From positions 1 to 8,912 of the forward strand of contig CAIKZV010000358.1 in the NCBI GenBank assembly GCA_903831925.1: DNA of 8,912 nucleotides. Reading direction: 5' to 3'. The notes beneath the pieces are model-generated. The model was not told the origin of the DNA. It did not search any database and worked only from the letters and a program-made list of their open reading frames with translations. A program made the translations under genes and the position numbers. The first letter of the stretch is position 1; every line of letters begins with the position of its first letter. Below are positions 1 through 8,065 of the stretch, in pieces. Source of the DNA: an uncultured Burkholderiales bacterium (GTDB lineage: Bacteria > Pseudomonadota > Gammaproteobacteria > Burkholderiales > Burkholderiaceae_E).

Positions 1-326
1 AGAACCGCGATCGCACCGGTGCGGGCGCACGAAAACTGCAGATCGAAATACTCGACACCGTTTTGCGCGAGCAGTGCGATGCGATCGCCGCGACCGATAC
101 CGATCGATGCACACCAGGCTGACATCGCATCGGCGCGAGCATCCAGATCGGCATAGGTAAAACGCCGCTCGGTGCCGAGGTCACGGATCGCTTCCTTATG
201 CCCGCGATTGGCGCGGTGGTGATCAAGCCAGTCATAAGCAGGCACCGAGCCACGGCTTGGCGGACGCGAACTGCGCATGGCGGCGATCGCCTGCGGGTCT
301 GGCGTGAAGGCCGGCTTGTTCGGCAT
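1..326 (-). CDS. AMP-dependent acyl-CoA synthetase/ligase, N-terminal part (cut by left edge)
   Basis: This is the first 108 codons of an ANL-superfamily adenylating enzyme. Such enzymes activate a carboxylic acid with ATP to an acyl-AMP and transfer it to CoA. Visible are the family's N-terminal features: RFTYADLDARAD (about residues 55-66) and GIGRGDRIALLAQNGVEYF (about 76-94), then the helix beginning DLQFSCARTGAIAV. The P-loop and adenylate-binding motifs lie beyond the window edge, so the substrate cannot be inferred. The ATG at 326-324 is preceded by a GGGAGA ribosome-binding site (plus-strand 332-337) with a 5-nt spacer, which fixes the start. The gene begins 26 bp after the stop of the alcohol dehydrogenase on the same strand, so the two are probably co-transcribed. 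Family assignment is firm. CoA ligase is more likely than another ANL activity, but this is not proven. Confidence 0.88.
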   Translation of the reverse strand, partial: MPNKPAFTPDPQAIAAMRSSRPPSRGSVPAYDWLDHHRANRGHKEAIRDLGTERRFTYADLDARADAMSAWCASIGIGRGDRIALLAQNGVEYFDLQFSCARTGAIAV

Positions 327-352
327 GAATGTCTCCCTGATCAGTTCAATCG

Positions 353-1432
353 TCAGTTCAAACGGTCCGGATCGGCATGCTCGAAGTCGAGCACGACGCG
401 ACCAATCACCTTGCCGTCGCGAAGCTCTTCCATGCTGCGATTGACCTCGCTGGCTGCGCGCACTTCAACCGGCGATGGCACAAGCTTGCCCGAACGCGCG
501 AGTGCAACCACCTGCTTGAGCTCATCGAGGCTGCCGACATAGGAGCCTCGGATCGAGATGCCTCGCTGTGCAATTGGCGGCAAGGACATCGTGATCTCGC
601 CACCGAAGAGCCCGCTCATCACGAAGTTTCCGCCCTTGGCAAGCGCGGCAATCCCGAGGTTGGCGGTGGCCGGCATGCCCACGAAATCGAGTGCGCCGGC
701 GATCGCGCCGCCGGTGATCGTCTGCAATTGCGCGAGCGCATCCGCATTGCGGGTATCGACCGAGGCCGATGCGCCCTGTGCCCGTGCGCGCTCGAGCTTG
801 GCCGCATCGACGTCGCAGGCAACGATATTGCTCACGCCGCGTGCGCGAAGCATCGCAATCGCGGCCATGCCCAGACCGCCACAACCCAGCACGATCACCC
901 AGTCGCGGGCGATCATTTCCGGCAATTTGGTGATGGCGCTGAAGGCGGTCAGGCCCGAGCAGGCCAGCGTCGCCGCCCAGCCCTCGTCGATGTCGCCGGT
1001 ATCAATCAGGTAGCGCGCATCGGGCACCAGCACATGGGTGGCATAGGCACCGGGCTTCATGACGCCCAGAAACTGGTTGTTCAGGCAGTAGTTGTCGTGA
1101 CCCGACAGGCAGACCGGGCAGGTGCCGCAGCCGATCCAGGGATAGACCAGACGCCGGTCGCCGACCTTCACACCGGTCACGCCGGACCCGACTTTTTCGA
1201 CCACGCCATAAGGCTCGTGACCGCAAGTAAACGGCGGCACACAGCCGCGATCTTTCACATAGAAGCGCTTGCCGCCGCCGAGGTCGAAATAGCCTTCCCA
1301 GATGTGCAGATCGGAGTGGCACACCCCTGACTTGGTGATGCGGATCAGCACTTCGGAGCCCTTCGGCTGCGGTGTCTCACGAATCTTTGCCTGCAGCGGC
1401 TTGCCGTGTTCGACGACTTCGTAGGTCAGCAT
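353..1432 (-). CDS. Zinc-dependent medium-chain alcohol dehydrogenase (NAD-preferring)
   Basis: A 359-residue member of the zinc MDR family, of normal length. It should oxidise an alcohol to an aldehyde or ketone (or the reverse) in the cytoplasm. Catalytic zinc ligands are C38 (GVCHSD), H72-E73 (GHE) and probably C158. Structural zinc ligands are C102, C105, C108 and C116. The Rossmann motif GCGGLG is at 183-188, and D207 sits 19 residues after the last Gly, where an acidic residue usually indicates NAD rather than NADP. Between C38 and GHE lies a longer loop than in classical alcohol dehydrogenases, containing GYFDLGGGKRFYVKDRGC. The reading frame is open upstream to 1597. I chose the ATG at 1432 because AAGGA (plus-strand 1440-1444) lies 7 nt upstream and homology-like sequence (MLTYEVVEHGKPLQ) starts there. 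The downstream neighbour, an acyl-CoA synthetase, suggests an alcohol-to-acyl-CoA pathway. The substrate is unknown. Confidence 0.93.
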   Translation of the reverse strand: MLTYEVVEHGKPLQAKIRETPQPKGSEVLIRITKSGVCHSDLHIWEGYFDLGGGKRFYVKDRGCVPPFTCGHEPYGVVEKVGSGVTGVKVGDRRLVYPWIGCGTCPVCLSGHDNYCLNNQFLGVMKPGAYATHVLVPDARYLIDTGDIDEGWAATLACSGLTAFSAITKLPEMIARDWVIVLGCGGLGMAAIAMLRARGVSNIVACDVDAAKLERARAQGASASVDTRNADALAQLQTITGGAIAGALDFVGMPATANLGIAALAKGGNFVMSGLFGGEITMSLPPIAQRGISIRGSYVGSLDELKQVVALARSGKLVPSPVEVRAASEVNRSMEELRDGKVIGRVVLDFEHADPDRLN

Positions 1433-1525
1433 TGTCTCGTCCTTGTGATGTGAGGTTTGTCTTTCGAAGCCGAGGGCTCGTCTCGCATCGTAACCTCTGC
1501 CGACAGAACTCGAGCCAGGTCTTGA

Positions 1526-1554
1526 TTGACGGCCTGCGGACCTTCCCAGAAAAT
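1526..1554 (+). promoter_or_regulatory. Candidate sigma70-type promoter for the HdeD-like gene
   Basis: TTGACG (1526-1531, 5 of 6 to the -35 consensus) and GAAAAT (1549-1554, 4 of 6 to the -10 consensus) are separated by exactly 17 bp. Transcription would begin near 1561, just upstream of the AGAGG ribosome-binding site and the ATG at 1580. This agrees with the shorter start chosen for that gene. The site lies in the 147-bp divergent gap shared with the alcohol dehydrogenase. I found no equally good match for the dehydrogenase on the other strand. By-eye match only. Confidence 0.45.
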
Positions 1555-1579
1555 CGGCCCTTTTGCCAGAGGCATCACC

Positions 1580-2188
1580 ATGAACGACAACACCCACGCC
1601 GATGCGCCAATTCTGGGTCAGTCAGTCCTGACGTTTTTCAAACGCTCCTGGTGGGCTTTTCTGCTCGGCGGCATTGCGTCGACACTTTTCGGCCTGCTCG
1701 CGCTGGCCGCGCCGGGCACCGCCCTCGTCGTGCTGGCCCTTTACTTTGCAGCATCGATCCTGATCGACGGCGCGGTCAATGTGGCTGGGGCGATCCAGAA
1801 CCGAGGCCATGAGGGCTGGTGGGTCATGCTGATCTTCGGCATCGCCGGCATCCTGATCGGCGGCTACGCGCTGCTCAATCCGCCGGTCTCGGTTGCGGCG
1901 CTGATCATGCTCGCCTCGATCGCGGCCCTGATTCTCGGCATCGCGCTGATGACCCTGGGCTACAAGATCCGCGCGGCGACTGAGCGTGAATGGATGCTGT
2001 ATCTCGCCGGCGCGCTCTCGATCGCTTTCGGCATCGCAATGACGCTGCATCCGATGTTTGCCGGTCTTTCACTGGCTCTGATCGCAGGTGCATGGGCCCT
2101 GATTGTCGGCGTTCTCAGAATCATGATCGCGTTCAAGGTACGCAAATTGACGACAACGGTCGGCAAGCAGTTACGCGCCGTGTCGTGA
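1580..2188 (+). CDS. HdeD family (DUF308) inner-membrane protein
   Basis: A 202-residue, very hydrophobic protein with about six membrane segments, roughly at residues 24-44, 48-71, 80-99, 104-126, 138-157 and 160-186. Its internally repetitive pattern is that of HdeD: WWAFLLGGIASTLFGLLAL in the first unit, and GWWVMLIFGIAGILIGGYAL and MLYLAGALSIAFGIAMTL in the later ones. HdeD of Escherichia coli is linked to acid resistance at high cell density. The biochemical function of the family is unknown, so no reaction is proposed. The frame is open from a TTG at 1526. The ATG at 1580 is preferred because AGAGG (1568-1572) lies 7 nt upstream and the 1526 codon falls inside the likely promoter. It is divergent from the alcohol dehydrogenase and convergent with the phosphatase gene, so it is probably monocistronic. 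Confidence 0.88.
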   Translation: MNDNTHADAPILGQSVLTFFKRSWWAFLLGGIASTLFGLLALAAPGTALVVLALYFAASILIDGAVNVAGAIQNRGHEGWWVMLIFGIAGILIGGYALLNPPVSVAALIMLASIAALILGIALMTLGYKIRAATEREWMLYLAGALSIAFGIAMTLHPMFAGLSLALIAGAWALIVGVLRIMIAFKVRKLTTTVGKQLRAVS

Positions 2189-2195
2189 CGCCCCG

Positions 2196-2221
2196 CCCGG
2201 GTCAATGGTTGGCTGACCGGG
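2196..2221. terminator. Weak hairpin between convergent genes, possible bidirectional terminator
   Basis: CCCGGGTCA (2196-2204) pairs with TGACCGGG (2214-2221), giving an 8-bp stem with one bulged base and a 9-nt loop. It lies 7 bp after the HdeD-like stop and 28 bp beyond the phosphatase-gene stop on the other strand, a natural place for a shared terminator. No T-tract follows on either strand, so it is not a canonical intrinsic terminator. A second small perfect hairpin, CTGAG-CGC-CTCAG, at 2241-2253 overlaps the phosphatase stop codon. Confidence 0.3.
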
Positions 2222-2249
2222 ATCGCTATCGCGACCGAGCCTGAGCGCC

Positions 2250-3428
<1,179 letters not shown>

Positions 3429-3479
3429 GGCAACGCTCGATGCGAAGTGAGAGGCGACGCGAAGCGCGACACGGCATTA

Positions 3480-3908
3480 TCAATGATCGTCGATCATCGA
3501 TAGCAATTGATTGGCCGTGGCGATGACCTGCCGCAAGTCAGGCATCAGGCTGCTTGCGTCGCCGTCCTGCCAGTCTTCCATCAACAGTTCGCCATAACCT
3601 TTGACCGCGTTTAGCGGAGTTCGCAGATCGTGACGCAGATGCTCGTGCGCAGCGAGCCAGGCCAGCGCTTCCTGGGCAGCAGGTTGCGGCGCGGCGATCA
3701 GCGCAGCCGTCAGCGCCTGCAGTCGGGTCGACGCGGCAGACATCCGATCAAGGTCGGCTGCCGCATCACCGACACCGTGTGCCATCGCTTTGGCGCTCAG
3801 GCGCCCAAGCTGATCCGCCAGTGCGTCGACAGGCCGCTGAAGGGCCAGGCAAAGCTCACCGATCTCGCGATGGACCTGGCTGACTCGTGCTGCTGTTTTC
3901 AGATCCAT
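3480..3908 (-). CDS. Stand-alone HisKA-type (DHp) phosphoacceptor protein with no ATPase domain
   Basis: A 142-residue protein. The first 75 residues are helical and Ala/Leu-rich without a recognised domain. Residues about 85-140 match a histidine-kinase dimerisation and phosphoacceptor domain, with H-box LRHDLRTPLN and likely phosphorylated H93, then VKGYGELL and a second helix ending LLSMIDDH. The HATPase_c N, G1 and G2 boxes are entirely missing. The gene ends in tandem in-frame stops (TGA TAA), and only 51 bp separate it from the next start, so there is no room for a lost ATPase domain. It cannot autophosphorylate alone. Plausible roles are a His-phosphotransfer protein (compare Spo0B and ChpT, which use kinase-like folds) or a docking partner and phosphatase for the adjacent receivers. 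No convincing ribosome-binding site precedes the ATG at 3908. Domain call is good; role is inference. Confidence 0.82.
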   Translation of the reverse strand: MDLKTAARVSQVHREIGELCLALQRPVDALADQLGRLSAKAMAHGVGDAAADLDRMSAASTRLQALTAALIAAPQPAAQEALAWLAAHEHLRHDLRTPLNAVKGYGELLMEDWQDGDASSLMPDLRQVIATANQLLSMIDDH

Positions 3909-3979
3909 GGGGTTGCAGCCACTGTTGACAGGTCATGTCACACACGACCGATACCGCCTGAGACTGGCTGGCGAACGAT

Positions 3980-4354
3980 TCAGCCGCCAGGTGTTTTTGA
4001 ACGCAGCGCCTCGATCTTGCCGATCAGTCGCTCGAGCTCGATCGGCTTGGTGTCGTACTCATCGCAGCCGGCTTCAAGGGCCTTTTCGCGGTCGCCCGCC
4101 ATCGCATGCGCGGTCAATCCGATGATCGGGATATGTTTGGTCTCTGGCGCGGACTTGATGCGGCGGGTCGCTTCCCAGCCGTCGATCACCGGCAGGCTCA
4201 TGTCCATCAGGATCAGCTCGGGCGCAGCCGAGATCGACATCGCCACGCCTTCACCGCCATCGACCGCCATCACGATCTCATAGCCCTTTCTCACCAGGCG
4301 GCGAGACAGCATGTCGCGATTCATCTCGTTATCTTCGACCAGCAGGATTTTCAC
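3980..4354 (-). CDS. Single-domain response regulator, DivK/CheY-like receiver
   Basis: A 124-residue protein that is only a receiver domain. It has acidic pocket E7 and D8 (LLVEDNEMNRD), phosphoacceptor D51 (LMDMSLPVIDGWE), T81 (GLTAHAM) and K103 (DTKP). The sequence style, with LVEDNEMNRDML near the start and GCDEYDTKPI near the end, is that of DivK-like regulators that carry phosphate between kinases or act by protein contacts. There is no output domain. Translation starts at GTG (4354-4352), since the expected first codons of the fold begin there. A GAGAG element lies about 9 nt upstream. It sits 33 bp after the hybrid-kinase stop and 71 bp before the HisKA-only gene, so it is probably co-expressed with both and is a natural phosphate acceptor or shuttle between them. 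Confidence 0.93.
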   Translation of the reverse strand: MKILLVEDNEMNRDMLSRRLVRKGYEIVMAVDGGEGVAMSISAAPELILMDMSLPVIDGWEATRRIKSAPETKHIPIIGLTAHAMAGDREKALEAGCDEYDTKPIELERLIGKIEALRSKTPGG

Positions 4355-4387
4355 TTTCTTTGTCTCTCAAAACAGAGCGCAGCCGCC

Positions 4388-7123
4388 TCAGCTGGGCTGC
4401 TCGCTGCGCCCGGGTGCGCGCAGGGCAAGGCGCACTTCGGTGCTCAGGTCACGGGAGGAGCCCGCGCTCTTGGCGATCACGGCCCGCGCATGCTCACCCA
4501 ACCATTCGCGCTCCTGCACCGTCAATTCCTTGGCAGTCACGACCACCACCGGAATCGACGCCCACTCGGCATGACGGGAGATTTCCTGCAGGAACATGAA
4601 GCCATCCATCTCCGGCATCATCAAATCGAGCAGGATGAGCGAGGGCGGATCATTCGCCGATAACCATTCGATCGCCTGCTTGCCGCTGCCAGCCTCAAAA
4701 AAGGCGATATTGGCGAGCTTGAGCTGACGCTGGATCAGTTCGCGGCTCTGCGGGTCATCGTCCACCATCAGGATGGTTGCAGCATCGTCGAGCAGGTGAT
4801 GCATCAGTGAGCCAAGTTGCAACCGGTCGATCGGTTTGGTCATGAAATCATTGGCGCCCAGCGAGAACGCGAAACCGCGGTCTGCCGCAATCGTGACCAC
4901 CACCACCGGGATGCCGGCGAGTTCGGGATCAGCCTTGAGCGCCGTCAGGACCGACCAGCCATCCATGTGCGGCATCATGATGTCGAGCGTAATCGCCGAT
5001 GGCTTCAGTTTGCGCGCCATCTCGAGCGCCACTTCGCCGCTGCCGGCCTCGATCACTCGCCAGCCCTCCTTGCGCAGCACGATCGCCATGAGTTCGCGTG
5101 ACGCGGCATCGTCATCGACCACCATGACCAGCGGTGCATTCACGTCGCTCTCAGCAGCTGCCAGCCGAATCGATTGATCGGCGCCTGGTGCAACAGGCGG
5201 TGGCAGGCGGCTTGGCAAGACCATCGTGAAGGTCGACCCGGCGCCGGCAGTGCTGTCGACCCTGATCGAGCCCCCCAGGATCTCGCAGAAATGGCGGGTG
5301 ATCGCCAGGCCCAGTCCGGTGCCGCCATAGCGTTTCGTGGTCGAGGCGTCAGCCTGCGCAAACGGCGAAAACAGCTTGGCGACCTGCTCGGGCGTCATGC
5401 CGATGCCGGTGTCCTGCACGGTGAAGGTCACCGGCGAATGCGCGATTGCGGTGTCGCGTTTGATGCTGAGGGTGACGGTGCCCGACGAGGTAAATTTCGT
5501 CGCATTGCTCAGCAGATTGAGCAGGTTCTGCTTGAGCTTCGTACGATCGGTGTGCAAGTCGCCGATCTCGGGCGGGCAATGAATCTGAAGGACATTGCGA
5601 TTCTTTTCGACCAGCGGTTTGACGATGGCACTGATCTCGTCGAGCAGACCTGGGATCGAGACATCCTCGAGATAAAGATCCATCTTGCCGGCCTCGATCT
5701 TCGACAGATCGAGGATGTCACTGATCAGATTGAGCAGATGGCGCCCGGCAGACTGAATCTTTGAGAGGTCGCGCGTGTATTCATCGAGACCGTCGTCCTG
5801 TGCCATCTCCTGCAGGATCTCGCTGTAGCCGATGATGGCGTTGAGCGGTGTGCGCAGCTCGTGGCTCATATTGGCCAGAAAGGACGACTTGGCCACATTG
5901 GCCGCCTCGGCCTCGACCATCGCCGCCTCAAGCTCCTGCTGGCGCTGCTTGAGTTCAGTCACGTCGGTGTAGACCGATACCATCCCGCCATCGGGTGTGG
6001 CCCGTTCGCTGATCCGGATGAAGGTGGCCGGGTGCCGGTAGCCGCTGAACGCCGCCTGCGACCCTGGAAGACTCAGTTGCTTTTCGACCCAGGCCTGCCC
6101 GCTGAGATCACCGGTATCAACCAGATCTCGTTCAACCAGGGCAGACACGATCGACGCCAGAGGGATGCCGGGTTCGGCAAGATCAGCGATACCGGGATAG
6201 AGCTCCTTGAACTTGGTATTGCAGACGATGACGCGGCCCTTCCGATCGAAGACCGCAAAGCCGTCCGAGATGGTCTCGATCGCGGTGGTCATCATCCGCT
6301 GCTGAGCCTGCGAGAGTCGAGCGATGCGCTCGCGATCGACGATGCTTTCCCGAAACAGTTGCAGGGTGCCTGCCATGGCCCCGATTTCGTCACGCCCCGC
6401 CGGCGGAATCGGAGTGTCGAGCTGACCTGCGGTGATGCCGCTGATGGCGGTGACCACCTGATCGAGCGGCCTCAGAATCGAGCGCAGCACGACCCAGGTG
6501 GCGATGACGCCCAGCAGACTCGCCAGTGACACGGTGATCAGTGCTTTGCGTGTCGAATCTTCGGTGCTCATGACCATCGACTGACGCGACTCGGCCGCTT
6601 CGACACCGATCTGATCCGCAAGGGCTGCGAGACGCGCATCAACCGCCGAACCATGCGTTCGTGCCTCGGCAAACAACGCATTGCCGATCACACGCTTGTC
6701 GTCGGTGTACGCATCGACCGCCTGAATCGCCGACGTGGCGAATCGGTCGACATCGGCCCTGAGGCCGGCTGCAAGTTCAGGGCTGCCCTTTGCGAGCTCG
6801 ACAAGTTCGCGATCGAGCTGCGCGCGGGCCTCTTTCGCCTTGAGTTCGGACTGACGCAACAGACTGACCGCCAGGTCGCTGAGCCAGTAACGGTAGTCGC
6901 CGAAGCTGCTGCGAATATCGACGACAAGATCGAGGCGCCGGGCCATTTCGGCATCACGCTTGATCTGCGCCACGTTGGTCCCGAGCACCGAGGTGAGATA
7001 GAGCGTCGACCAGATCAGACCCGCCAGCAGCATGCCCGACAGCAGCAGGACACGGCCCTTGATACTCAAGCCTTCGAGCATCCGGCCCGGTGACCAGGAC
7101 GGCGCTGGCCCGGTGGTGCTCAT
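4388..7123 (-). CDS. Membrane hybrid sensor histidine kinase (TM-HAMP-PAS-HisKA-HATPase-REC-REC)
   Basis: A 911-residue inner-membrane kinase. Transmembrane helices at about 24-47 and 194-217 flank a mostly helical periplasmic region of about 145 residues. Then come HAMP (about 214-267), a PAS-like domain (about 275-390) and a short coiled coil. The HisKA domain has SHELRTPLN with H421. The HATPase domain has N-box N540, G1 DTGIGM (571-576) and G2 GGTGLGL (600-606). Two receivers follow: the first (about 664-777) has D670, D671, D714 and K763; the second (about 783-900) has D788, D789, D833 and T863. The second has IAKSA instead of the usual K-P at its switch lysine (K885). No HPt domain is present. 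The ATG overlaps the stop of the upstream DUF3365 gene as ATGA, indicating translational coupling. It probably takes its signal from that exported haem protein and passes phosphate to the downstream proteins. Confidence 0.95.
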   Translation of the reverse strand: MSTTGPAPSWSPGRMLEGLSIKGRVLLLSGMLLAGLIWSTLYLTSVLGTNVAQIKRDAEMARRLDLVVDIRSSFGDYRYWLSDLAVSLLRQSELKAKEARAQLDRELVELAKGSPELAAGLRADVDRFATSAIQAVDAYTDDKRVIGNALFAEARTHGSAVDARLAALADQIGVEAAESRQSMVMSTEDSTRKALITVSLASLLGVIATWVVLRSILRPLDQVVTAISGITAGQLDTPIPPAGRDEIGAMAGTLQLFRESIVDRERIARLSQAQQRMMTTAIETISDGFAVFDRKGRVIVCNTKFKELYPGIADLAEPGIPLASIVSALVERDLVDTGDLSGQAWVEKQLSLPGSQAAFSGYRHPATFIRISERATPDGGMVSVYTDVTELKQRQQELEAAMVEAEAANVAKSSFLANMSHELRTPLNAIIGYSEILQEMAQDDGLDEYTRDLSKIQSAGRHLLNLISDILDLSKIEAGKMDLYLEDVSIPGLLDEISAIVKPLVEKNRNVLQIHCPPEIGDLHTDRTKLKQNLLNLLSNATKFTSSGTVTLSIKRDTAIAHSPVTFTVQDTGIGMTPEQVAKLFSPFAQADASTTKRYGGTGLGLAITRHFCEILGGSIRVDSTAGAGSTFTMVLPSRLPPPVAPGADQSIRLAAAESDVNAPLVMVVDDDAASRELMAIVLRKEGWRVIEAGSGEVALEMARKLKPSAITLDIMMPHMDGWSVLTALKADPELAGIPVVVVTIAADRGFAFSLGANDFMTKPIDRLQLGSLMHHLLDDAATILMVDDDPQSRELIQRQLKLANIAFFEAGSGKQAIEWLSANDPPSLILLDLMMPEMDGFMFLQEISRHAEWASIPVVVVTAKELTVQEREWLGEHARAVIAKSAGSSRDLSTEVRLALRAPGRSEQPS

Positions 7124-7881
7124 CGGCGAAAGAGGGTCACACTGATCACGCCACCGAGATCGCCCTCACTGGCGCCTTCCTTGGGATAGCCGGTGATATC
7201 GATCTGACCCTTGGGCGCGCCGTGACAACTCAGGCAGGACGGCGCGTAGTACTCGGGCGCTGCAAAACGGAAAGCAGACCGACCCTGGCTGGCGCTCAGT
7301 TCGGTCACCATCTGCCCCTTCGGCCAATCGGGGCGTTGCAGCTTGTCCCGGATAATCGCAGCCTCCCACTCATCGGGTCTCGACTTCCGGTTGCGGATCA
7401 GGGCCTCGGGGGCGGTGACCTTGACGATTGCCTCCGAGCCGGTACGTTTGGCAAAGGCTTCATTGAGCAGCCGCGCGAAAGTCGAGGGAATGAAACCCTT
7501 GAAACCAACGCCGGCCTGGTTGATTGACGCCTGATTCGCATCGATCACTTCCACGATCGCTTCCTGCTGGGCGCGAAACAGCCGCCCGTGCCTGGAGCCA
7601 GACGCAATCGACTTCGGGTCGGTGCGGGTGGTCTCCTGATAGACGACCAGCGCCTCGGCCAGCACTTTCTTGCCGGTCAGGCCTTTGTCGCCGATCGCAG
7701 GGTCGTTAATGAGCGTCTGATGTCGGGACACCACGGTTCGCGAGGCTCGCAGCATCGCGGTCAGGCTGGCAGCGATGACCGTGTCTTCTTCGCGCTCTTG
7801 CGATTGCGCTGCGGTCGGCACAAAGACCATCACACAGACAGAAAATGCCAGCACCGAAGTGCGCCATCGGAACGGCTTCAT
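7120..7881 (-). CDS. Exported DUF3365 (Tll0287-like) haem-c protein, probable sensor partner of the kinase
   Basis: A 253-residue protein with an N-terminal signal peptide or anchor: basic MKPFRWR, hydrophobic 9-22, then a likely cleavage after a VPTAAQSQ stretch. The mature part matches the DUF3365/Tll0287-like fold, with GVGFKGFIPSTFARLLNEAF (125-144), a PDEWE segment (169-173), AAPEYYAPSCLSCHGAPKGQ (207-226) and a Gly-rich end GDLGGVISV. C216 and C219-H220 form a CxxCH haem-c site. Such domains also occur fused as the input part of signalling proteins, where haem redox state or ligand binding is the presumed signal. The frame is open to 8004. I chose the ATG at 7881 because the signal peptide begins there, although no good ribosome-binding site is visible. 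It is first in the operon and overlaps the kinase start by 4 nt, so a sensor role acting in trans on the kinase's periplasmic region is likely but inferred. Confidence 0.88.
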   Translation of the reverse strand: MKPFRWRTSVLAFSVCVMVFVPTAAQSQEREEDTVIAASLTAMLRASRTVVSRHQTLINDPAIGDKGLTGKKVLAEALVVYQETTRTDPKSIASGSRHGRLFRAQQEAIVEVIDANQASINQAGVGFKGFIPSTFARLLNEAFAKRTGSEAIVKVTAPEALIRNRKSRPDEWEAAIIRDKLQRPDWPKGQMVTELSASQGRSAFRFAAPEYYAPSCLSCHGAPKGQIDITGYPKEGASEGDLGGVISVTLFRR

Positions 7882-7964
7882 TCGTTTCAGCGAGCCAGGA
7901 AAGGGAGAGAAAATCGGAGAAGAAGAAACGCAGAACAAGCGTCTTCGGCCACGCCAGTCCTCGG

Positions 7965-7988
7965 ATGCTAGCATGGCGCTCTCGCGAG
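7965..7988. promoter_or_regulatory. Two adjacent palindromes in the divergent haem-protein/BLUF gap
   Basis: The 184-bp gap between the divergent DUF3365 and BLUF starts holds the perfect 10-bp palindrome ATGCTAGCAT (7965-7974) and, six bases on, the perfect 8-bp palindrome CTCGCGAG (7981-7988). Such a place would suit an operator controlling both directions. The rest of the gap shows a long purine strip on the plus strand (about 7897-7928), which would be a pyrimidine-rich leader in the operon mRNA. I saw no good -35/-10 pair on either strand. The regulatory role is a guess from position and symmetry. Confidence 0.25.
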
Positions 7989-8065
7989 TCTGAAACCCTG
8001 ACACAGCAGACTTTCACGCTTGTCCGGCGCATCATCACACACGCTCTCGCCATCATTAGATCCTT

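Noticed and set aside
377..1330. Long plus-strand open frame of 317 codons opposite the alcohol dehydrogenase
   Set aside because: It lies wholly antisense to a confidently identified enzyme, is rich in His, Arg and Ala as expected for antisense of GC-rich coding DNA, and resembles no family I know.
1433..1597. 55-codon N-terminal extension of the alcohol dehydrogenase frame
   Set aside because: It would overlap the divergent HdeD-like start, resembles no dehydrogenase sequence, and a good AAGGA site precedes the internal ATG at 1432.
3630..4283. Plus-strand open frame of 217 codons opposite the HisKA and receiver genes
   Set aside because: Antisense shadow of two recognised domains, with Arg/Ser-rich low-quality sequence and no domain signature.
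5861..6529. Plus-strand open frame of 222 codons opposite the kinase
   Set aside because: Antisense to the PAS/HisKA coding region; no recognisable domain and no good start signal.
7909..7937. Minus-strand TTGTTC and GATTTT with 17-bp spacing as a promoter for the signalling operon
   Set aside because: Only 3 of 6 matches in each box, inside a pyrimidine-rich strip where chance matches are likely.
7882..8004. 41-codon N-terminal extension of the DUF3365 frame
   Set aside because: The signal peptide starts at the ATG at 7881; a 41-residue Arg/Ser-rich stretch in front of it would spoil export. I still note that no strong ribosome-binding site supports either start.
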